Source of the DNA: Bacillus siamensis KCTC 13613
GTDB lineage: Bacteria > Bacillota > Bacilli > Bacillales > Bacillaceae
NCBI RefSeq assembly: GCF_000262045.1
Contig: NZ_AJVF01000039.1
Coordinates: forward strand, 806,001 to 870,000
Direction of reading: 5' to 3'
DNA length: 64,000 bases
The notes beneath the pieces are model-generated. The model was not told the DNA's origin and ran no database searches. It saw only the letters and a program-made list of their open reading frames with translations. The number at the start of each line of letters is the position of its first letter. The first letter of the stretch is position 1. Below are positions 18,949-29,322 of this stretch, piece after piece. Both the position numbers and the translations under genes were made by a program.

Positions 18949-19845
18949 ATGGCAAAGAAAGACGAGCATCTGAGAAAGCCGGAATGGCTCAAAATAAAGC
19001 TGAACACGAATGAAAACTATACGGGTCTCAAAAAATTAATGCGTGAAAATAATCTGCATACCGTATGTGAAGAAGCAAAATGCCCGAACATCCATGAATG
19101 CTGGGCTGTCAGACGTACGGCGACATTCATGATTCTCGGTTCCGTCTGTACGAGAGCATGCCGCTTCTGCGCTGTCAAAACGGGTCTGCCGACTGAGCTG
19201 GATCTGCAGGAGCCGGAACGCGTAGCTGATTCGGTTGCGCTGATGAACTTAAAGCACGCCGTCATCACCGCCGTGGCGCGTGATGATCAGAAAGACGGCG
19301 GAGCAGGCGTCTTTGCGGAAACGGTCCGGGCGATCCGCAGAAAAAGCCCGTTCACGACGATTGAAGTGCTGCCATCCGATATGGGCGGAAATTACGACAA
19401 CCTGAAAACATTAATGGATACCCGTCCTGATATTCTGAACCACAACATTGAAACCGTGCGCCGCCTGACACCGAGAGTCCGCGCCCGTGCAACATATGAC
19501 CGTTCTTTAGAATTCTTGCGCCGTGCGAAAGAAATGCAGCCTGACATTCCGACGAAATCAAGCATTATGATCGGTCTCGGCGAAACGAAGGAAGAAATTA
19601 TTGAAGTGATGGACGACCTGCTTGCGAACAATGTCGACATCATGGCGATCGGCCAATACTTACAGCCATCCAAAAAACATTTAAAAGTTCAAAAATATTA
19701 TCATCCGGACGAATTTGCCGAACTGAAAGAAATCGCGATGCAAAAAGGCTTCAGCCACTGTGAAGCAGGCCCGCTTGTCCGTTCTTCCTATCATGCGGAT
19801 GAACAAGTAAACGAAGCGTCTAAAAAGCGCCAGGCCCAAGCATAA
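18949..19845 (+). CDS. lipA: Lipoyl synthase LipA
   Basis: 298 residues of the radical SAM family. The auxiliary-cluster cysteines are in [12 protein letters not shown] (about residues 40–51), and the radical SAM cluster is CTRACRFC (about 66–73). It inserts two sulfurs into octanoyl groups on E2 and GcvH proteins. The start ATG follows GGAGATGATGG. A strong terminator follows, so it is monocistronic. Confidence 0.96.
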   Translation: MAKKDEHLRKPEWLKIKLNTNENYTGLKKLMRENNLHTVCEEAKCPNIHECWAVRRTATFMILGSVCTRACRFCAVKTGLPTELDLQEPERVADSVALMNLKHAVITAVARDDQKDGGAGVFAETVRAIRRKSPFTTIEVLPSDMGGNYDNLKTLMDTRPDILNHNIETVRRLTPRVRARATYDRSLEFLRRAKEMQPDIPTKSSIMIGLGETKEEIIEVMDDLLANNVDIMAIGQYLQPSKKHLKVQKYYHPDEFAELKEIAMQKGFSHCEAGPLVRSSYHADEQVNEASKKRQAQA

Positions 19846-19861
19846 TATAAGCCGAAAAAAC

Positions 19862-19890
19862 CCAAAACGCCGCAGGTTTTGGGTTTTTTG
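19862..19890 (+). terminator. Terminator after lipA
   Basis: CCCAAAAC / GTTTTGGG stem with loop GCCGCAG and a following T run. Confidence 0.9.
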
Positions 19891-20006
19891 TGATGGAGCC
19901 GTTTCAGCCGAAAAAAAGTCATTCTTGAATAAGGACCGTCTGAACCGCTAAACTGGATATAAAAGGGAAAAATCTTCTCCGCAATCCGAAGCGTCTCATT
20001 TTGCAA

Positions 20007-20035
20007 TTGATGCACAGAAGTCAATGAATTATGAT
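20007..20035 (+). promoter_or_regulatory. Sigma-A promoter of yutDEF
   Basis: TTGATG and TATGAT separated by 17 bases, 29 bases before the yutD start. Both boxes match well. Confidence 0.65.
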
Positions 20036-20063
20036 AGTAAAGAGTGATAAAAGAGGTGAAGAC

Positions 20064-20339
20064 ATGATTCTTATTCAAAATGCCGAGTTTGAACTCGTAC
20101 ATGATTTTAAAAACGGCTTTAATGAAGAAGCGTTCAAAGCCCGCTATTCGGACATATTAAATAAATATGATTACATTGTGGGGGACTGGGGATACAGTCA
20201 GCTGCGGCTCAAAGGCTTCTTTGATGACCAGAATCAAAAAGCAACCTTTGAAACGAAAATCAGCACATTGGACGAATACATTTACGAATACTGCAATTTT
20301 GGCTGCGCGTATTTTGTCCTAAAACGAATCAGAAAATAA
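20064..20339 (+). CDS. yutD: YutD family protein (DUF1027)
   Basis: 91 residues from the ATG after AGAGGTGAAG; an ATG eleven codons upstream has no ribosome site. It is acidic and aromatic-rich, with YDYIVGDWGYSQLRLKGFF and a C-terminal EYCNFGCAYFVLKRIRK, the recognisable YutD family shape. Its function is unknown. It is the first of the yutDEF run. Confidence 0.88.
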   Translation: MILIQNAEFELVHDFKNGFNEEAFKARYSDILNKYDYIVGDWGYSQLRLKGFFDDQNQKATFETKISTLDEYIYEYCNFGCAYFVLKRIRK

Positions 20340-20364
20340 TTGATGCAGAAGGGGATGCTGTCAC

Positions 20365-20799
20365 GTGTATTTTGTTGACAGAAATAATATCGAACAAACA
20401 CTCCGTTTTTTTGAGAATCAGCTGGCGCTGTTTGACAGCACGCCGGCTTGGCAGAACGAGATCGAAAAAAGAGCGCTTGAGCGGATCAGCCATCTTATGA
20501 TCGAATGCATTCTCGATGTCGGAAATGATATGATTGACGGCTTTATCATGCGCGATCCGGGAAGTTATGACGACATCATGGATATTCTGACGGACGAAAA
20601 GGTGGTAGCTGAGGAAGAAGGAAATAAGCTGAAGCAATTGATCTCTTCCAGAAAGCAGCTTGTTCAGGAATATCAGCACGCCGATCATCAGGAGCTGTTT
20701 ACACTGATCTCGTCAAACAGAGACGTGCTGAAAGCCTTTCCGGCCCGCGTAAGAACCTACCTTGAAACAGAGTTAGGCCCTGTTTCCGCATTTAAATAA
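20365..20799 (+). CDS. yutE: HepT-like HEPN (DUF86) protein YutE
   Basis: 144 residues from a GTG start after AAGGGG. It is all helical, with the DUF86/HepT pattern: ERISHLMIECILDVGNDMIDGF in the middle and SSRKQLVQEYQHAD near residue 93. Active HEPN RNases carry RX4-6H here; this protein has Gln where the His is expected (RKQLVQEY). Unlike MntA–HepT pairs it has no nucleotidyltransferase partner next to it. It is therefore unlikely to be an active toxin; its role is unknown. Confidence 0.87.
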   Translation: MYFVDRNNIEQTLRFFENQLALFDSTPAWQNEIEKRALERISHLMIECILDVGNDMIDGFIMRDPGSYDDIMDILTDEKVVAEEEGNKLKQLISSRKQLVQEYQHADHQELFTLISSNRDVLKAFPARVRTYLETELGPVSAFK

Positions 20800-20832
20800 C
20801 AACAAGTGAGAAAATCCACAGGAGTGTTGAGT

Positions 20833-21603
20833 ATGAAGGATTATAAAGGATATTTGATTGATTTGGACGGCACAATGTACAACGGGACGGAAAAAATCGA
20901 AGAAGCGTGTGAATTCGTGAGAACGCTTAAAGCGCGCGGCATTCCGTATTTATTCGTGACGAACAATTCCTCCCGGACGCCGAAGCAGGTGGCGGACAAG
21001 CTGATGAGCTTTGACATTCCGGCCTCTGAAGAACAGGTCTTCACAACAAGCATGGCGACTGCGCAGCATATCGCCCAGCAGAAAAAAGATGCGTCGGTGT
21101 ATGTGATCGGCGAAGAAGGCATCCGCCAGGCTATCGAAGAAAACGGGCTGAGCTTCGGAGAAGAAAACGCGGACTTTGTCGTTGTGGGAATTGACCGCGG
21201 CATTACATATGAAAAATTGGCCACGGGATGTCTTGCGATCAGAAACGGCGCCCGGTTTATTTCAACAAACGGAGACGTCGCCATTCCGACTGAAAGAGGG
21301 CTTTTGCCGGGGAACGGCTCACTGACATCCGTTTTGACGGTGTCCACGGGCGTCGAGCCTGTCTTTATCGGCAAGCCGGAATCCATTATTATGGAACAGG
21401 CGATGCGTGTGCTCGGAACAGATATTTCCGAAACACTCATGGTCGGCGATAACTATGCAACGGATATTATGGCCGGCATCAATGCGGGCATGGATACGCT
21501 GCTCGTTCATACCGGAGTGACAAAGCGTGAGCATATGGCCGGTTACGATCAGAAGCCGACATATGCGATTGACTCTTTAACTGAATGGATTGAACATCTA
21601 TAA
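20833..21603 (+). CDS. yutF: NagD-like HAD phosphatase YutF
   Basis: 256 residues from the ATG after ACAGGAGTG; an upstream open stretch of nine codons is ignored. HAD motifs: DLDGTMYNG (motif I, about residue 10), VTNNSSRTP (motif II), GKPESIIME (Lys, motif III) and VGDNYATDIMAG (motif IV). These belong to the NagD/p-nitrophenylphosphatase group that hydrolyses nucleotide or sugar monophosphates in the cytoplasm. It is last in yutDEF. Confidence 0.92.
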   Translation: MKDYKGYLIDLDGTMYNGTEKIEEACEFVRTLKARGIPYLFVTNNSSRTPKQVADKLMSFDIPASEEQVFTTSMATAQHIAQQKKDASVYVIGEEGIRQAIEENGLSFGEENADFVVVGIDRGITYEKLATGCLAIRNGARFISTNGDVAIPTERGLLPGNGSLTSVLTVSTGVEPVFIGKPESIIMEQAMRVLGTDISETLMVGDNYATDIMAGINAGMDTLLVHTGVTKREHMAGYDQKPTYAIDSLTEWIEHL

Positions 21604-21608
21604 AAAAG

Positions 21609-21629
21609 GGACGGCCATGACGGCCGTCC
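21609..21629. terminator. Bidirectional terminator between yutF and yutG
   Basis: GGACGGCC / GGCCGTCC stem with a five-base loop between convergent genes; A run upstream and T-rich tail downstream. Confidence 0.75.
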
Positions 21630-22130
21630 TTATTCTGTATTTCTGGCGCTGTGGGCAAGCCGGCTTGAAGCCGCTGCTGCGATTGCGCCGACGATATCAT
21701 CAAGAAACGTATGGCATTCGCCCGTTGATTTATCATTTAAACGCCCGAGAATGCCGGGTTTTTCTTTGTCAATATAACCGTAATTCGTAAAGCCGATCGA
21801 GCCGTATATATTCACGATAGAGAAGGCGAGCACCTCGTCAACCCCATACAGGCTTTCATCAATCGCCAAAATGGTCTGAAGCGGTTCAGACAGCTTTTTT
21901 TGTTCGGCAAGCACATCTAATTCTATTCCCGTTAAAATCGCGTTTTGCACCTCGCGTTTCGCGATGACGCGGTCCACATTGAGCCTGCATACCTCCATCG
22001 TCAAATCAGGATGATATTTTTTCTGAAGGAAATACACAAGCTCGGCAATATCGTCCGTCTCAACTCCCCGTTCTTGTAAACGCGCTCTGGCGACAGCTTC
22101 CACCTGATTCAGTTGTTCCTTTTCTGACAT
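21630..22130 (-). CDS. yutG: PgpA-like phosphatase family protein YutG
   Basis: 166 residues from the ATG after GGGTGAAG; the frame is open 24 codons upstream without a ribosome site. The C-terminal STGECHTFLDDIVGAIAAAASS, with GVDEVLAFSIVNIYGSIGFTNYGYIDK before it, marks the PgpA/YutG superfamily (phosphatidylglycerophosphatase A related). The protein is soluble-looking, without the membrane helices of E. coli PgpA, so the lipid phosphatase role is not assured. Confidence 0.87.
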   Translation of the reverse strand: MSEKEQLNQVEAVARARLQERGVETDDIAELVYFLQKKYHPDLTMEVCRLNVDRVIAKREVQNAILTGIELDVLAEQKKLSEPLQTILAIDESLYGVDEVLAFSIVNIYGSIGFTNYGYIDKEKPGILGRLNDKSTGECHTFLDDIVGAIAAAASSRLAHSARNTE

Positions 22131-22287
22131 TTGCTTCACCCAATCTTTTTTTACTAGTTTATACAGCATCCTTCCGATGTGTACGATGTTTCTCCTCTTC
22201 ATTCAAAGGAATACAATATGTATTCATAATTCCGCCGGCGTATGACTACGATGTGAATAGCTCTAATTTTTCAGGCAGGTGATTATG

Positions 22288-23301
22288 ATGAAAAGCATCA
22301 TTAAAGAAAAATACGGCATCCATGTCAGACAGCTTTCCGTTTATCAGAAATACCAATGCTTCCAGACGCCTAATTCCTTCTTTCTTATTATTCCCGTCTC
22401 CGGCTTTTCGCAATCAGAGCTGACGGAGCTTTATTACATGAGTCAGTATTTACAAGAACAAAGTGACCCATACGTTTCAGTGTTTATCTTTACGAAGGAA
22501 GGAGAACTGACCTTTGAGGACGAAGGCAAAACATATGCGCTCTTAAAAGCGCCGATTCCCGTCTCAAACCGGTCGTTTTCTGTCGGAGGGGAGCTTGCTG
22601 AATTCCACAGAAAAGGGAGGGGCTTTCCTTACGAAGTGAAAGAAGCGGGCAGAATCGGCCAATGGAAGGACTTATGGGGAAAACGGGTGGATCAGCTGGA
22701 ATCATTTTGGATGCAGAAAATTCATATGTCTCCGCTTGAACCGTTCGAAAAGAAAATGATCGAAGCATTTCCTTATTATTCAGGCTTAGCGGAAAATGCC
22801 ATTCAATATTTAGTGGATACGGAGCTGGATGACAATCCCGGCGCGGAAGACTCTGGGACGATCTGCCATCAGCGGATGGAGCGGGATACCTGGTCAGCTG
22901 ATTCATTGATCCGCATTCCGGGAGATTGGGTATTCGATCATGCAGCCCGTGATATTGCGGAATATATGCGCAGCACGTATTTGTATCATCGTGACGACTT
23001 GCTCAATGACGGGTTTTTATTTTTGCAGGAATATGAGCAAGTTACGCCGTTATCCTCCTTTTCCAAACGCCTGTTTTACAGCCGCCTGCTGTTTCCGCTC
23101 CATTTTTTCGAGACGGTGGAGAGCTATTACATCTCCGATGAGTCTGAAAAGCATTTTTATGAAGAGCAGCTGGACTACATTCTTGCCGACTGCACCCGTT
23201 ATGAACAGTTTTTGCAGACATGTCACGACATGCTGAATGTCAGAGCGGCGCAGGTTTTTGTCCCGCCTGTCGCCTGGCTCGGAAAAGGAAGCATTTCGTA
23301 A
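22288..23301 (+). CDS. yutH: Spore coat-associated kinase-like protein YutH
   Basis: 337 residues; ATG at 22285 and 22288 are both possible after CAGGTG. It resembles the CotS/YutH branch of kinase-fold spore coat proteins (MKSIIKEKYGIHVRQL..., GEFHRKGRGF-like stretch, WKDLWGKRVDQLE, VFDHAARDIAEYMR). Canonical catalytic aspartates are not obvious, so enzymatic activity is doubtful. It is probably expressed in the sporulating mother cell, as in B. subtilis. Confidence 0.82.
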   Translation: MKSIIKEKYGIHVRQLSVYQKYQCFQTPNSFFLIIPVSGFSQSELTELYYMSQYLQEQSDPYVSVFIFTKEGELTFEDEGKTYALLKAPIPVSNRSFSVGGELAEFHRKGRGFPYEVKEAGRIGQWKDLWGKRVDQLESFWMQKIHMSPLEPFEKKMIEAFPYYSGLAENAIQYLVDTELDDNPGAEDSGTICHQRMERDTWSADSLIRIPGDWVFDHAARDIAEYMRSTYLYHRDDLLNDGFLFLQEYEQVTPLSSFSKRLFYSRLLFPLHFFETVESYYISDESEKHFYEEQLDYILADCTRYEQFLQTCHDMLNVRAAQVFVPPVAWLGKGSIS

Positions 23302-23394
23302 GAAAATATAACGCAAAAATATTTAGAAAATAGAGAATCTTGTCATATCAGTGTGTTAAGCGTTTTCATGACCGCGAAATCAATATTCAGCCGC

Positions 23395-23423
23395 TTGTCA
23401 AAACAAAAGCGGGCTTATATAAT
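23395..23423 (+). promoter_or_regulatory. Sigma-A promoter of hom-thrC-thrB
   Basis: TTGTCA and a perfect TATAAT separated by 17 bases, 80 bases upstream of the hom start. The leader holds no T-box or riboswitch-like structure that I can see. Confidence 0.8.
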
Positions 23424-23502
23424 ATTTGTAACTTAAATGTCTGTGAAGGGTTAACAGTTGTCCTTTTCAAGTGGACAAAAGGAAGAAAGGTGGAGTTTCT
23501 CT

Positions 23503-24804
23503 TTGGAAGCAATTCGTATTGGACTGTTAGGACTGGGAACCGTGGGAAGCGGTGTCGTCAAAATTATACAAGATCATCAGGATAAGCTTATGCACCAGGT
23601 CGGCTGTCCGGTGACGATCAAAAAAGTGCTAGTTAAAGATATTGATAAAAAACGAGACGCAGACCTGCCGAAAGAAGTGCTGACGACGGAAGTCTATGAT
23701 GTGATCGATGACCCTGAGGTCGATGTGATTATTGAAGTCATCGGCGGTGTCGAACAGACGAAGCAATACCTGCTCGACGCCTTGAAAGCGAAAAAACATG
23801 TCGTGACAGCAAATAAAGATCTGATCGCTGTGTACGGCTCAGAGCTTTTAGCCGCCGCAAAGGAAAATGGCTGTGACTTGTATTATGAAGCGAGTGTCGC
23901 CGGCGGAATTCCGATTTTACGTACACTCGAAGACGGGCTTTCCTCTGACCGGATTACAAAAATGATGGGAATCGTCAACGGAACGACGAACTTCATCTTA
24001 ACGAAAATGATTAAAGAAAAAAGCCCGTATGAAGAAGTGCTGAAGGAAGCGCAGGATCTCGGATTCGCGGAAGCGGACCCGACTGCCGATGTAGAAGGAC
24101 TCGATGCCGCACGCAAGATGGCGATTTTAGCCCGTCTCGGTTTCTCTATGAATGTCGACTTGGACGATGTCAAAGTAAAAGGAATTTCCCGGATTACGGA
24201 TGAAGACATCAGCTTCAGCAAACGGCTCGGCTACACAATGAAGCTGATCGGCATCGCCCAGCGTGATGACAATAAAATCGAGGTCAGCGTTCAGCCGACA
24301 CTGCTCCCTGATCATCATCCGCTCGCTGCGGTGCATAACGAGTTTAATGCCGTTTACGTATACGGAGAAGCTGTCGGAGAAACGATGTTTTACGGCCCCG
24401 GCGCCGGAAGCATGCCGACTGCGACATCAGTCGTTTCCGATCTGGTCGCGGTTATGAAAAACATGCGTCTCGGCGTAAACGGAAACAGCTTTGTCGCCCC
24501 GCAGTATGAAAGAAATCTGAAGCAGCCGTCAGATATCTACGCCCAGCAGTTTTTAAGAATTCACGTCAAAGACCAGGTCGGCTCTTTTTCAATAATCACA
24601 TCCGCTTTCTCAGAGCGCGGCGTAAGCTTTGAAAAAATTCTGCAGCTGCCGATCAAAGGCCGCGATGATCTAGCGGAAATCGTGATTGTCACGCATCATA
24701 CATCAGAAGAAGATTTCAGCGACATTCTGCAAAACTTAAATGATCTCGAAGTCGTACAGGAAGTAAAAAGCACATATCGCGTAGAAGGGAACGGTTGGAG
24801 CTAA
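23503..24804 (+). CDS. hom: Homoserine dehydrogenase
   Basis: 433 residues from a TTG start seven bases after AAAGGTGGAG; earlier in-frame starts lack a site. N-terminal NAD(P)-binding [13 protein letters not shown], catalytic domain with [14 protein letters not shown], and a C-terminal ACT domain (about residues 350–425, [20 protein letters not shown]). It reduces aspartate semialdehyde to homoserine; the ACT domain is the usual threonine feedback site. The stop overlaps the thrC ATG (TAATG). Confidence 0.96.
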   Translation: MEAIRIGLLGLGTVGSGVVKIIQDHQDKLMHQVGCPVTIKKVLVKDIDKKRDADLPKEVLTTEVYDVIDDPEVDVIIEVIGGVEQTKQYLLDALKAKKHVVTANKDLIAVYGSELLAAAKENGCDLYYEASVAGGIPILRTLEDGLSSDRITKMMGIVNGTTNFILTKMIKEKSPYEEVLKEAQDLGFAEADPTADVEGLDAARKMAILARLGFSMNVDLDDVKVKGISRITDEDISFSKRLGYTMKLIGIAQRDDNKIEVSVQPTLLPDHHPLAAVHNEFNAVYVYGEAVGETMFYGPGAGSMPTATSVVSDLVAVMKNMRLGVNGNSFVAPQYERNLKQPSDIYAQQFLRIHVKDQVGSFSIITSAFSERGVSFEKILQLPIKGRDDLAEIVIVTHHTSEEDFSDILQNLNDLEVVQEVKSTYRVEGNGWS

Positions 24805-25862
24805 TGTGGAAAGGACTCATCCATCAATATAAAGAATTTCTGCCGGTGACGGAACAAACGCCGGCCCTGACATTGCATGAAGGAAATACGCCGCTGATTC
24901 ATCTTCCGAAGCTTTCCGAAAAGCTCGGAATTGAGCTGCATGTGAAAACGGAGGGCATTAATCCGACGGGATCTTTTAAAGATCGCGGCATGGTGATGGC
25001 GGTCGCCAAAGCGAAAGAAGAAGGCAATGATACCATCATGTGCGCTTCAACAGGCAACACATCCGCGGCGGCTGCGGCATACGCAGCGAGAGCAGGCATG
25101 AAATGCATCGTCATCATTCCGGACGGAAAAATCGCCTTCGGAAAGCTTGCGCAGGCCGTCATGTACGGAGCGGAAATCATCGCGATTGACGGAAACTTTG
25201 ACGACGCGCTGGCCATCGTCCGGTCGATTTGTGAAAAATCTCCGATTGCATTAGTGAATTCGGTAAACCCGTACCGGATTGAAGGGCAGAAAACAGCGGC
25301 CTTTGAAGTATGCGAACAGCTCGGCGGAGCGCCTGACATTCTGGCGATCCCGGTAGGAAACGCCGGGAATATTACGGCCTACTGGAAAGGGTTCAAAGAA
25401 TACCATGAGAAAAACGGCACCGGCCTTCCGAAGATGCGCGGTTTTGAGGCGGAAGGTTCTGCAGCCATCGTTCGCGGCGAGGTCATTAAAAATCCCGAAA
25501 CCGTTGCGACGGCAATCCGGATCGGGAACCCTGCCAGCTGGGACAAAGCCGTGCTCGCAGCGGAAGAATCAGCCGGAAAAATTGATGAGGTCACAGATGG
25601 AGAAATCCTTCACGCCTATCAGCTGATTGCCCGTGAAGAAGGCGTATTTGCAGAGCCGGGCTCCTGTGCATCCATCGCCGGCGTTTTAAAACAGGTGAAA
25701 TCCGGTGAAATTCCAAAAGGAAGCAAGGTTGTCGCAGTCTTGACCGGAAACGGCCTGAAAGATCCGAACACGGCTGTAGACATATCTGAGATAAAACCGA
25801 TCACGCTGCCGACAGATGAAGACAGTATTCTCGAATACTTAAATGGAGCGGCGCGTGTATGA
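24804..25862 (+). CDS. thrC: Threonine synthase
   Basis: 352 residues of fold-type II PLP enzymes. The PLP lysine is in [11 protein letters not shown] (about residue 58), and the phosphate loop is GNAGNI (about 185). It converts O-phosphohomoserine to threonine. The start overlaps the hom stop and the stop overlaps the thrB start (ATGA), so hom-thrC-thrB is tightly coupled. Confidence 0.96.
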   Translation: MWKGLIHQYKEFLPVTEQTPALTLHEGNTPLIHLPKLSEKLGIELHVKTEGINPTGSFKDRGMVMAVAKAKEEGNDTIMCASTGNTSAAAAAYAARAGMKCIVIIPDGKIAFGKLAQAVMYGAEIIAIDGNFDDALAIVRSICEKSPIALVNSVNPYRIEGQKTAAFEVCEQLGGAPDILAIPVGNAGNITAYWKGFKEYHEKNGTGLPKMRGFEAEGSAAIVRGEVIKNPETVATAIRIGNPASWDKAVLAAEESAGKIDEVTDGEILHAYQLIAREEGVFAEPGSCASIAGVLKQVKSGEIPKGSKVVAVLTGNGLKDPNTAVDISEIKPITLPTDEDSILEYLNGAARV

Positions 25863-26788
25863 ATGAGGCGGAGATGCTGTTTTCCATTACGGTTCCGGGA
25901 AGCACCGCCAACTTAGGACCGGGCTTTGATTCCGTCGGGATGGCGCTCAGCAGATATTTGAAGCTTTCGGTTTTCCGAAATGATGAATGGACGTTTTCGG
26001 CGGAGACGGAAACTGTCGCGGGCATCCCTCAAGGAACGGACAACCTCATCTATCAAGTCGCCAAACGGACGGCTGACCGTTATCAGAAAGAGCTGCCGCC
26101 CGCGCATGTCAAGGTGTGGAGTGACATCCCCCTTGCGCGAGGCCTCGGCAGCAGCGCAGCCGCTATCGTCGCCGCCATTGAGCTTGCGGATGAGTTATGC
26201 GGCCTGCAGCTGCCGGAAAGTGACAAGCTGCACTTAGCCAGTCTTGAAGAGGGGCACCCTGATAATGCCGCCGCTTCTCTCGCAGGAGGGCTTGTGATCG
26301 GCCTTCATGAAGAAGATGAAACACATATCGTGCGTACAGCCGAAGCGGATATCGACGTTGTTGCGGTTATTCCGTTTTACGAAGTTCTGACCAGGGACGC
26401 AAGAGACGTCCTCCCGAAAGAACTGCCGTACCGCGGCGCCGTTAAAGCAAGCGCCGTCAGCAACCTTCTTGTTGCTGCGATCATGTCAAATGACTGGGCG
26501 CTCGCGGGGAAAATGATGAGAAAAGACATGCTGCATCAGCCGTACCGCGCCATGCTTGTTCCTGAGCTTTCGAAGGTGGAGCATGCGGCAGAAATGAAAG
26601 GCGCTTATGGGACGGCGCTGAGCGGAGCGGGCCCGACGATTCTTGTCCTGACTGCAAAAGGAAAAGGAGAAGAGATGAGAAGCCACCTTTCTCAGCATTT
26701 TCCGCACTGTGAGATTGCGTCGCTTACCGTCCCGTCAGAAGGAAGCGTAATCGAACGGAACCCTTTAAAGCAAATGAAAAGTGTATAA
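25859..26788 (+). CDS. thrB: Homoserine kinase
   Basis: 309 residues of the GHMP kinase family: N-terminal [22 protein letters not shown] loop [17 protein letters not shown] (about residue 90) and C-terminal [14 protein letters not shown]. It phosphorylates homoserine for ThrC. It is the last gene of the threonine operon, followed by a hairpin terminator. Confidence 0.96.
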   Translation: MNEAEMLFSITVPGSTANLGPGFDSVGMALSRYLKLSVFRNDEWTFSAETETVAGIPQGTDNLIYQVAKRTADRYQKELPPAHVKVWSDIPLARGLGSSAAAIVAAIELADELCGLQLPESDKLHLASLEEGHPDNAAASLAGGLVIGLHEEDETHIVRTAEADIDVVAVIPFYEVLTRDARDVLPKELPYRGAVKASAVSNLLVAAIMSNDWALAGKMMRKDMLHQPYRAMLVPELSKVEHAAEMKGAYGTALSGAGPTILVLTAKGKGEEMRSHLSQHFPHCEIASLTVPSEGSVIERNPLKQMKSV

Positions 26789-26795
26789 TGGTAAT

Positions 26796-26835
26796 AAGCG
26801 TTCTTCCCATCAGAGAAGGACGCTTTCTTTTTCTG
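26796..26835 (+). terminator. Terminator after thrB
   Basis: AAGCGTTCTTC / GAAGGACGCTT stem with one mismatch and an eight-base loop, then TTCTTTTTCT. Confidence 0.8.
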
Positions 26836-26888
26836 GAGAGGATTTTTATTTAGGGAAGCGAAATAAAAGAGAAAAGGAGGAGAAACGA

Positions 26889-28871
26889 TTGAAAAAACTT
26901 ATAACCGAGGAGGACATTGCGTCTCTCGTATCCGTGACAGATCCCCAATACGCCCCTGACGGCAGACGGGCCGCATACGTCCGGACAACTGTCAATGATA
27001 AACGGGACTCCTATTCCTCAGCCATTATGGTGTACGACACAGAATCCGGCACCTCAAAGCCGTGGACATTCGGAAGCGGTAAAAATACAAGTCCGCGATG
27101 GTCGCCTGACGGACGGCGCCTTGCTTTTGTTTCTGACAGGGAGGATGGTGTCCCTCAGCTGTACATCGTAGACACTGCCGGGGGAGAGGCGGAAAAGGCG
27201 TCTGATATCCCTTGGGGCGTGTCAGATCCGATATGGGCTCCCGACGGCAGATCCGTGCTTGTGTCCGTCAGTCTGACATCAGCGGAGCGCGCCGATGAGA
27301 AAGAAAAAAAGAAGCATGACGAATATGAGCCAATCGACATTCAGTCATTAACATATAAACGCGACGGGAAGGGTCTGCTCAATGGCAGCCGGACACAGCT
27401 TGTGCTGATTCATCTTGAAACGGGGAAGGTTCAGCAGCTGACAGACCATGAAGCGGATCATGATGACGCGGCATTTTCACCGGATGGCAAGCAGATTGCG
27501 TTTACCGCCAATTTATGCGATCCCGGTGACGCCGGAAAGCCGAGCGATGTCTACCTGATGAATCTCGCAGACGGCGATCTCAAACAGATTACCCCGCACA
27601 GCGGTTCTTTCGGCTCCTGCGTGTTTTCACCGGATGGTTCTTATATCGCGATGCTGGGCCATGAGAATGAATTTCGCAACGCGACCTTAGAAAAAGCGTG
27701 GCTGTACGATGTGAAAAATGAGCGGCTGTCCTGCTTAACCGACATGCTGGATGTTCATTTGAGCGATGCGCTTATTGCCGATTCTCTCGTAGGAGGAGTG
27801 ACGCCCCGGCCGGTTTGGACAAATGACGGGCAGGGATTTTACGTCCTCGGGAGCGAGCAGGGAAGCACCGGTATTTATTATATCTCGATTGACGGCCTCG
27901 TATATCCGATCCGATTAGAAGAAGAGTATGTGAACGGTTTTGCTTTTCATCCCGATCAGAAAAGCTGTATCGCCGTAATTGCCAAACCCGCCCGGCCTTC
28001 TGAGCTTTACAGCATTTCATTTGAAAACGGTAAAGAGAAGCAATTGACAAACAACAATGATTGTTTTACAGAGGAACGCATCATATCCGTGCCGGAGAAG
28101 CTGCAATATGAAACGAAAGACGGACTGACGGTGCACGGCTGGTTTTTAAAGCCTGCGGCTTTTGAAGAAGATCAAACTTATCCCCTCATTCTATACATAC
28201 ACGGCGGGCCTCACATGATGTACGGACATACGTATTTTCATGAATTTCAAGTGCTGGCCGCGCAAGGATATGCTGTCGTCTATGTCAATCCGAGGGGAAG
28301 CCACGGCTATGGGCAGGATTTCGTCAATCGTGTCAGAGGCGATTACGGAGGCGGAGATTACCGTGATGTCATGCAGGCGGTGGATGAAGCCATTCAGGCG
28401 TATCCGTTTATTGACAGCGGCCGTCTCGGCGTGACGGGCGGAAGCTACGGAGGATTTATGACGAATTGGATTGTCGGGCAGACCGGCCGTTTTAAAACAG
28501 CCGTCACGCAGCGCTCCATTTCAAATTGGTTCAGTTTCCACGGTGTCAGCGATATCGGCTTCTTTTTTACCGACTGGCAGCTTGGGCATGATCTGTTTGA
28601 GGAAGCGGATAAGCTTTGGGACCGTTCACCTGTAAAATATGCGTCCCGCGTTTCAACGCCTCTTCTCATCCTGCACGGCGAGCGTGATGACCGCTGTCCG
28701 ATAGAACAGGCTGAGCAGTTCTTTATCGCGTTGAAGAAGCTGAACAAAACGACGGCGTTCATCCGATTTCCGAAAGCCACGCATGAGCTGTCGAGAAGCG
28801 GCCATCCGGAACAGCGGATCAAGCGCATCCGTTATATTTATTCATGGTTTAATGACTATCTCCAAAAATAA
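26889..28871 (+). CDS. yuxL: S9 family peptidase (acylaminoacyl-peptidase-like) YuxL
   Basis: 660 residues from a TTG start after AAAAGGAGGAG; 36 further upstream codons are open but lack a site. The first 400 residues hold PD40/WD40-like propeller repeats (SPRWSPDGRRLAFVSD, AAFSPDGKQIAFTAN, CVFSPDGSYIAML). The C-terminal alpha/beta hydrolase has Ser in GGSYGGFM (about residue 518), Asp in GERDDRCP (about 600) and His in KATHELSR (about 632). There is no signal peptide, so it is a cytoplasmic oligopeptidase. Confidence 0.92.
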   Translation: MKKLITEEDIASLVSVTDPQYAPDGRRAAYVRTTVNDKRDSYSSAIMVYDTESGTSKPWTFGSGKNTSPRWSPDGRRLAFVSDREDGVPQLYIVDTAGGEAEKASDIPWGVSDPIWAPDGRSVLVSVSLTSAERADEKEKKKHDEYEPIDIQSLTYKRDGKGLLNGSRTQLVLIHLETGKVQQLTDHEADHDDAAFSPDGKQIAFTANLCDPGDAGKPSDVYLMNLADGDLKQITPHSGSFGSCVFSPDGSYIAMLGHENEFRNATLEKAWLYDVKNERLSCLTDMLDVHLSDALIADSLVGGVTPRPVWTNDGQGFYVLGSEQGSTGIYYISIDGLVYPIRLEEEYVNGFAFHPDQKSCIAVIAKPARPSELYSISFENGKEKQLTNNNDCFTEERIISVPEKLQYETKDGLTVHGWFLKPAAFEEDQTYPLILYIHGGPHMMYGHTYFHEFQVLAAQGYAVVYVNPRGSHGYGQDFVNRVRGDYGGGDYRDVMQAVDEAIQAYPFIDSGRLGVTGGSYGGFMTNWIVGQTGRFKTAVTQRSISNWFSFHGVSDIGFFFTDWQLGHDLFEEADKLWDRSPVKYASRVSTPLLILHGERDDRCPIEQAEQFFIALKKLNKTTAFIRFPKATHELSRSGHPEQRIKRIRYIYSWFNDYLQK

Positions 28872-28875
28872 AATA

Positions 28876-28907
28876 AAAACCAGGCTGTCATCAGCCTGGT
28901 TTTGTTA
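28876..28907. terminator. Bidirectional terminator between yuxL and yutI
   Basis: Perfect stem AAAACCAGGCTG / CAGCCTGGTTTT with a four-base loop between convergent genes. Confidence 0.9.
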
Positions 28908-29144
28908 TTAAAATACTTGTTCTACTTCAACGACACCCGGCACTTCTTCAAGAAGGGCGCGTTCGATTCCGGCTTTCAGCGTAATCGTTGAACTTGGGCA
29001 GCTGCCGCATGCGCCAAGGAGACGAAGCTTTACAATGCCTTCGTCAACGTCGACAAGCTCACAGTCACCGCCGTCACGAAGCAGAAACGGGCGTAATTTA
29101 TCCAATACTTCCTGTACTTGCTCTTTCATTTCAACCTCAGTCAT
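28908..29144 (-). CDS. yutI: NifU C-terminal domain Fe–S scaffold protein YutI
   Basis: 78 residues from the ATG after AAAGGAGCG. It is the Nfu domain alone, with the cluster-binding CGSCPSS motif (about residue 47) and [19 protein letters not shown] at the front. It is expected to carry Fe–S clusters to apoproteins in the cytoplasm. An in-frame ATG eight codons upstream overlaps the ribosome site region. It is divergent from yuzD. Confidence 0.92.
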   Translation of the reverse strand: MTEVEMKEQVQEVLDKLRPFLLRDGGDCELVDVDEGIVKLRLLGACGSCPSSTITLKAGIERALLEEVPGVVEVEQVF

Positions 29145-29322
29145 GAGATTCGCTCCTTTCATATGCATAAAACCATTATATTCACAGTAACGGTAAAAAT
29201 CTAATGTTTGGTTTGCAATGCTGCTTTCTTCATTATAGCATATTTAAACTTGAACATAAAAACCGTTTTTTATACAAAAGCTGCCCCGTCCTTTGTATAC
29301 TGGTGGAAAGGGGATGATAAAC

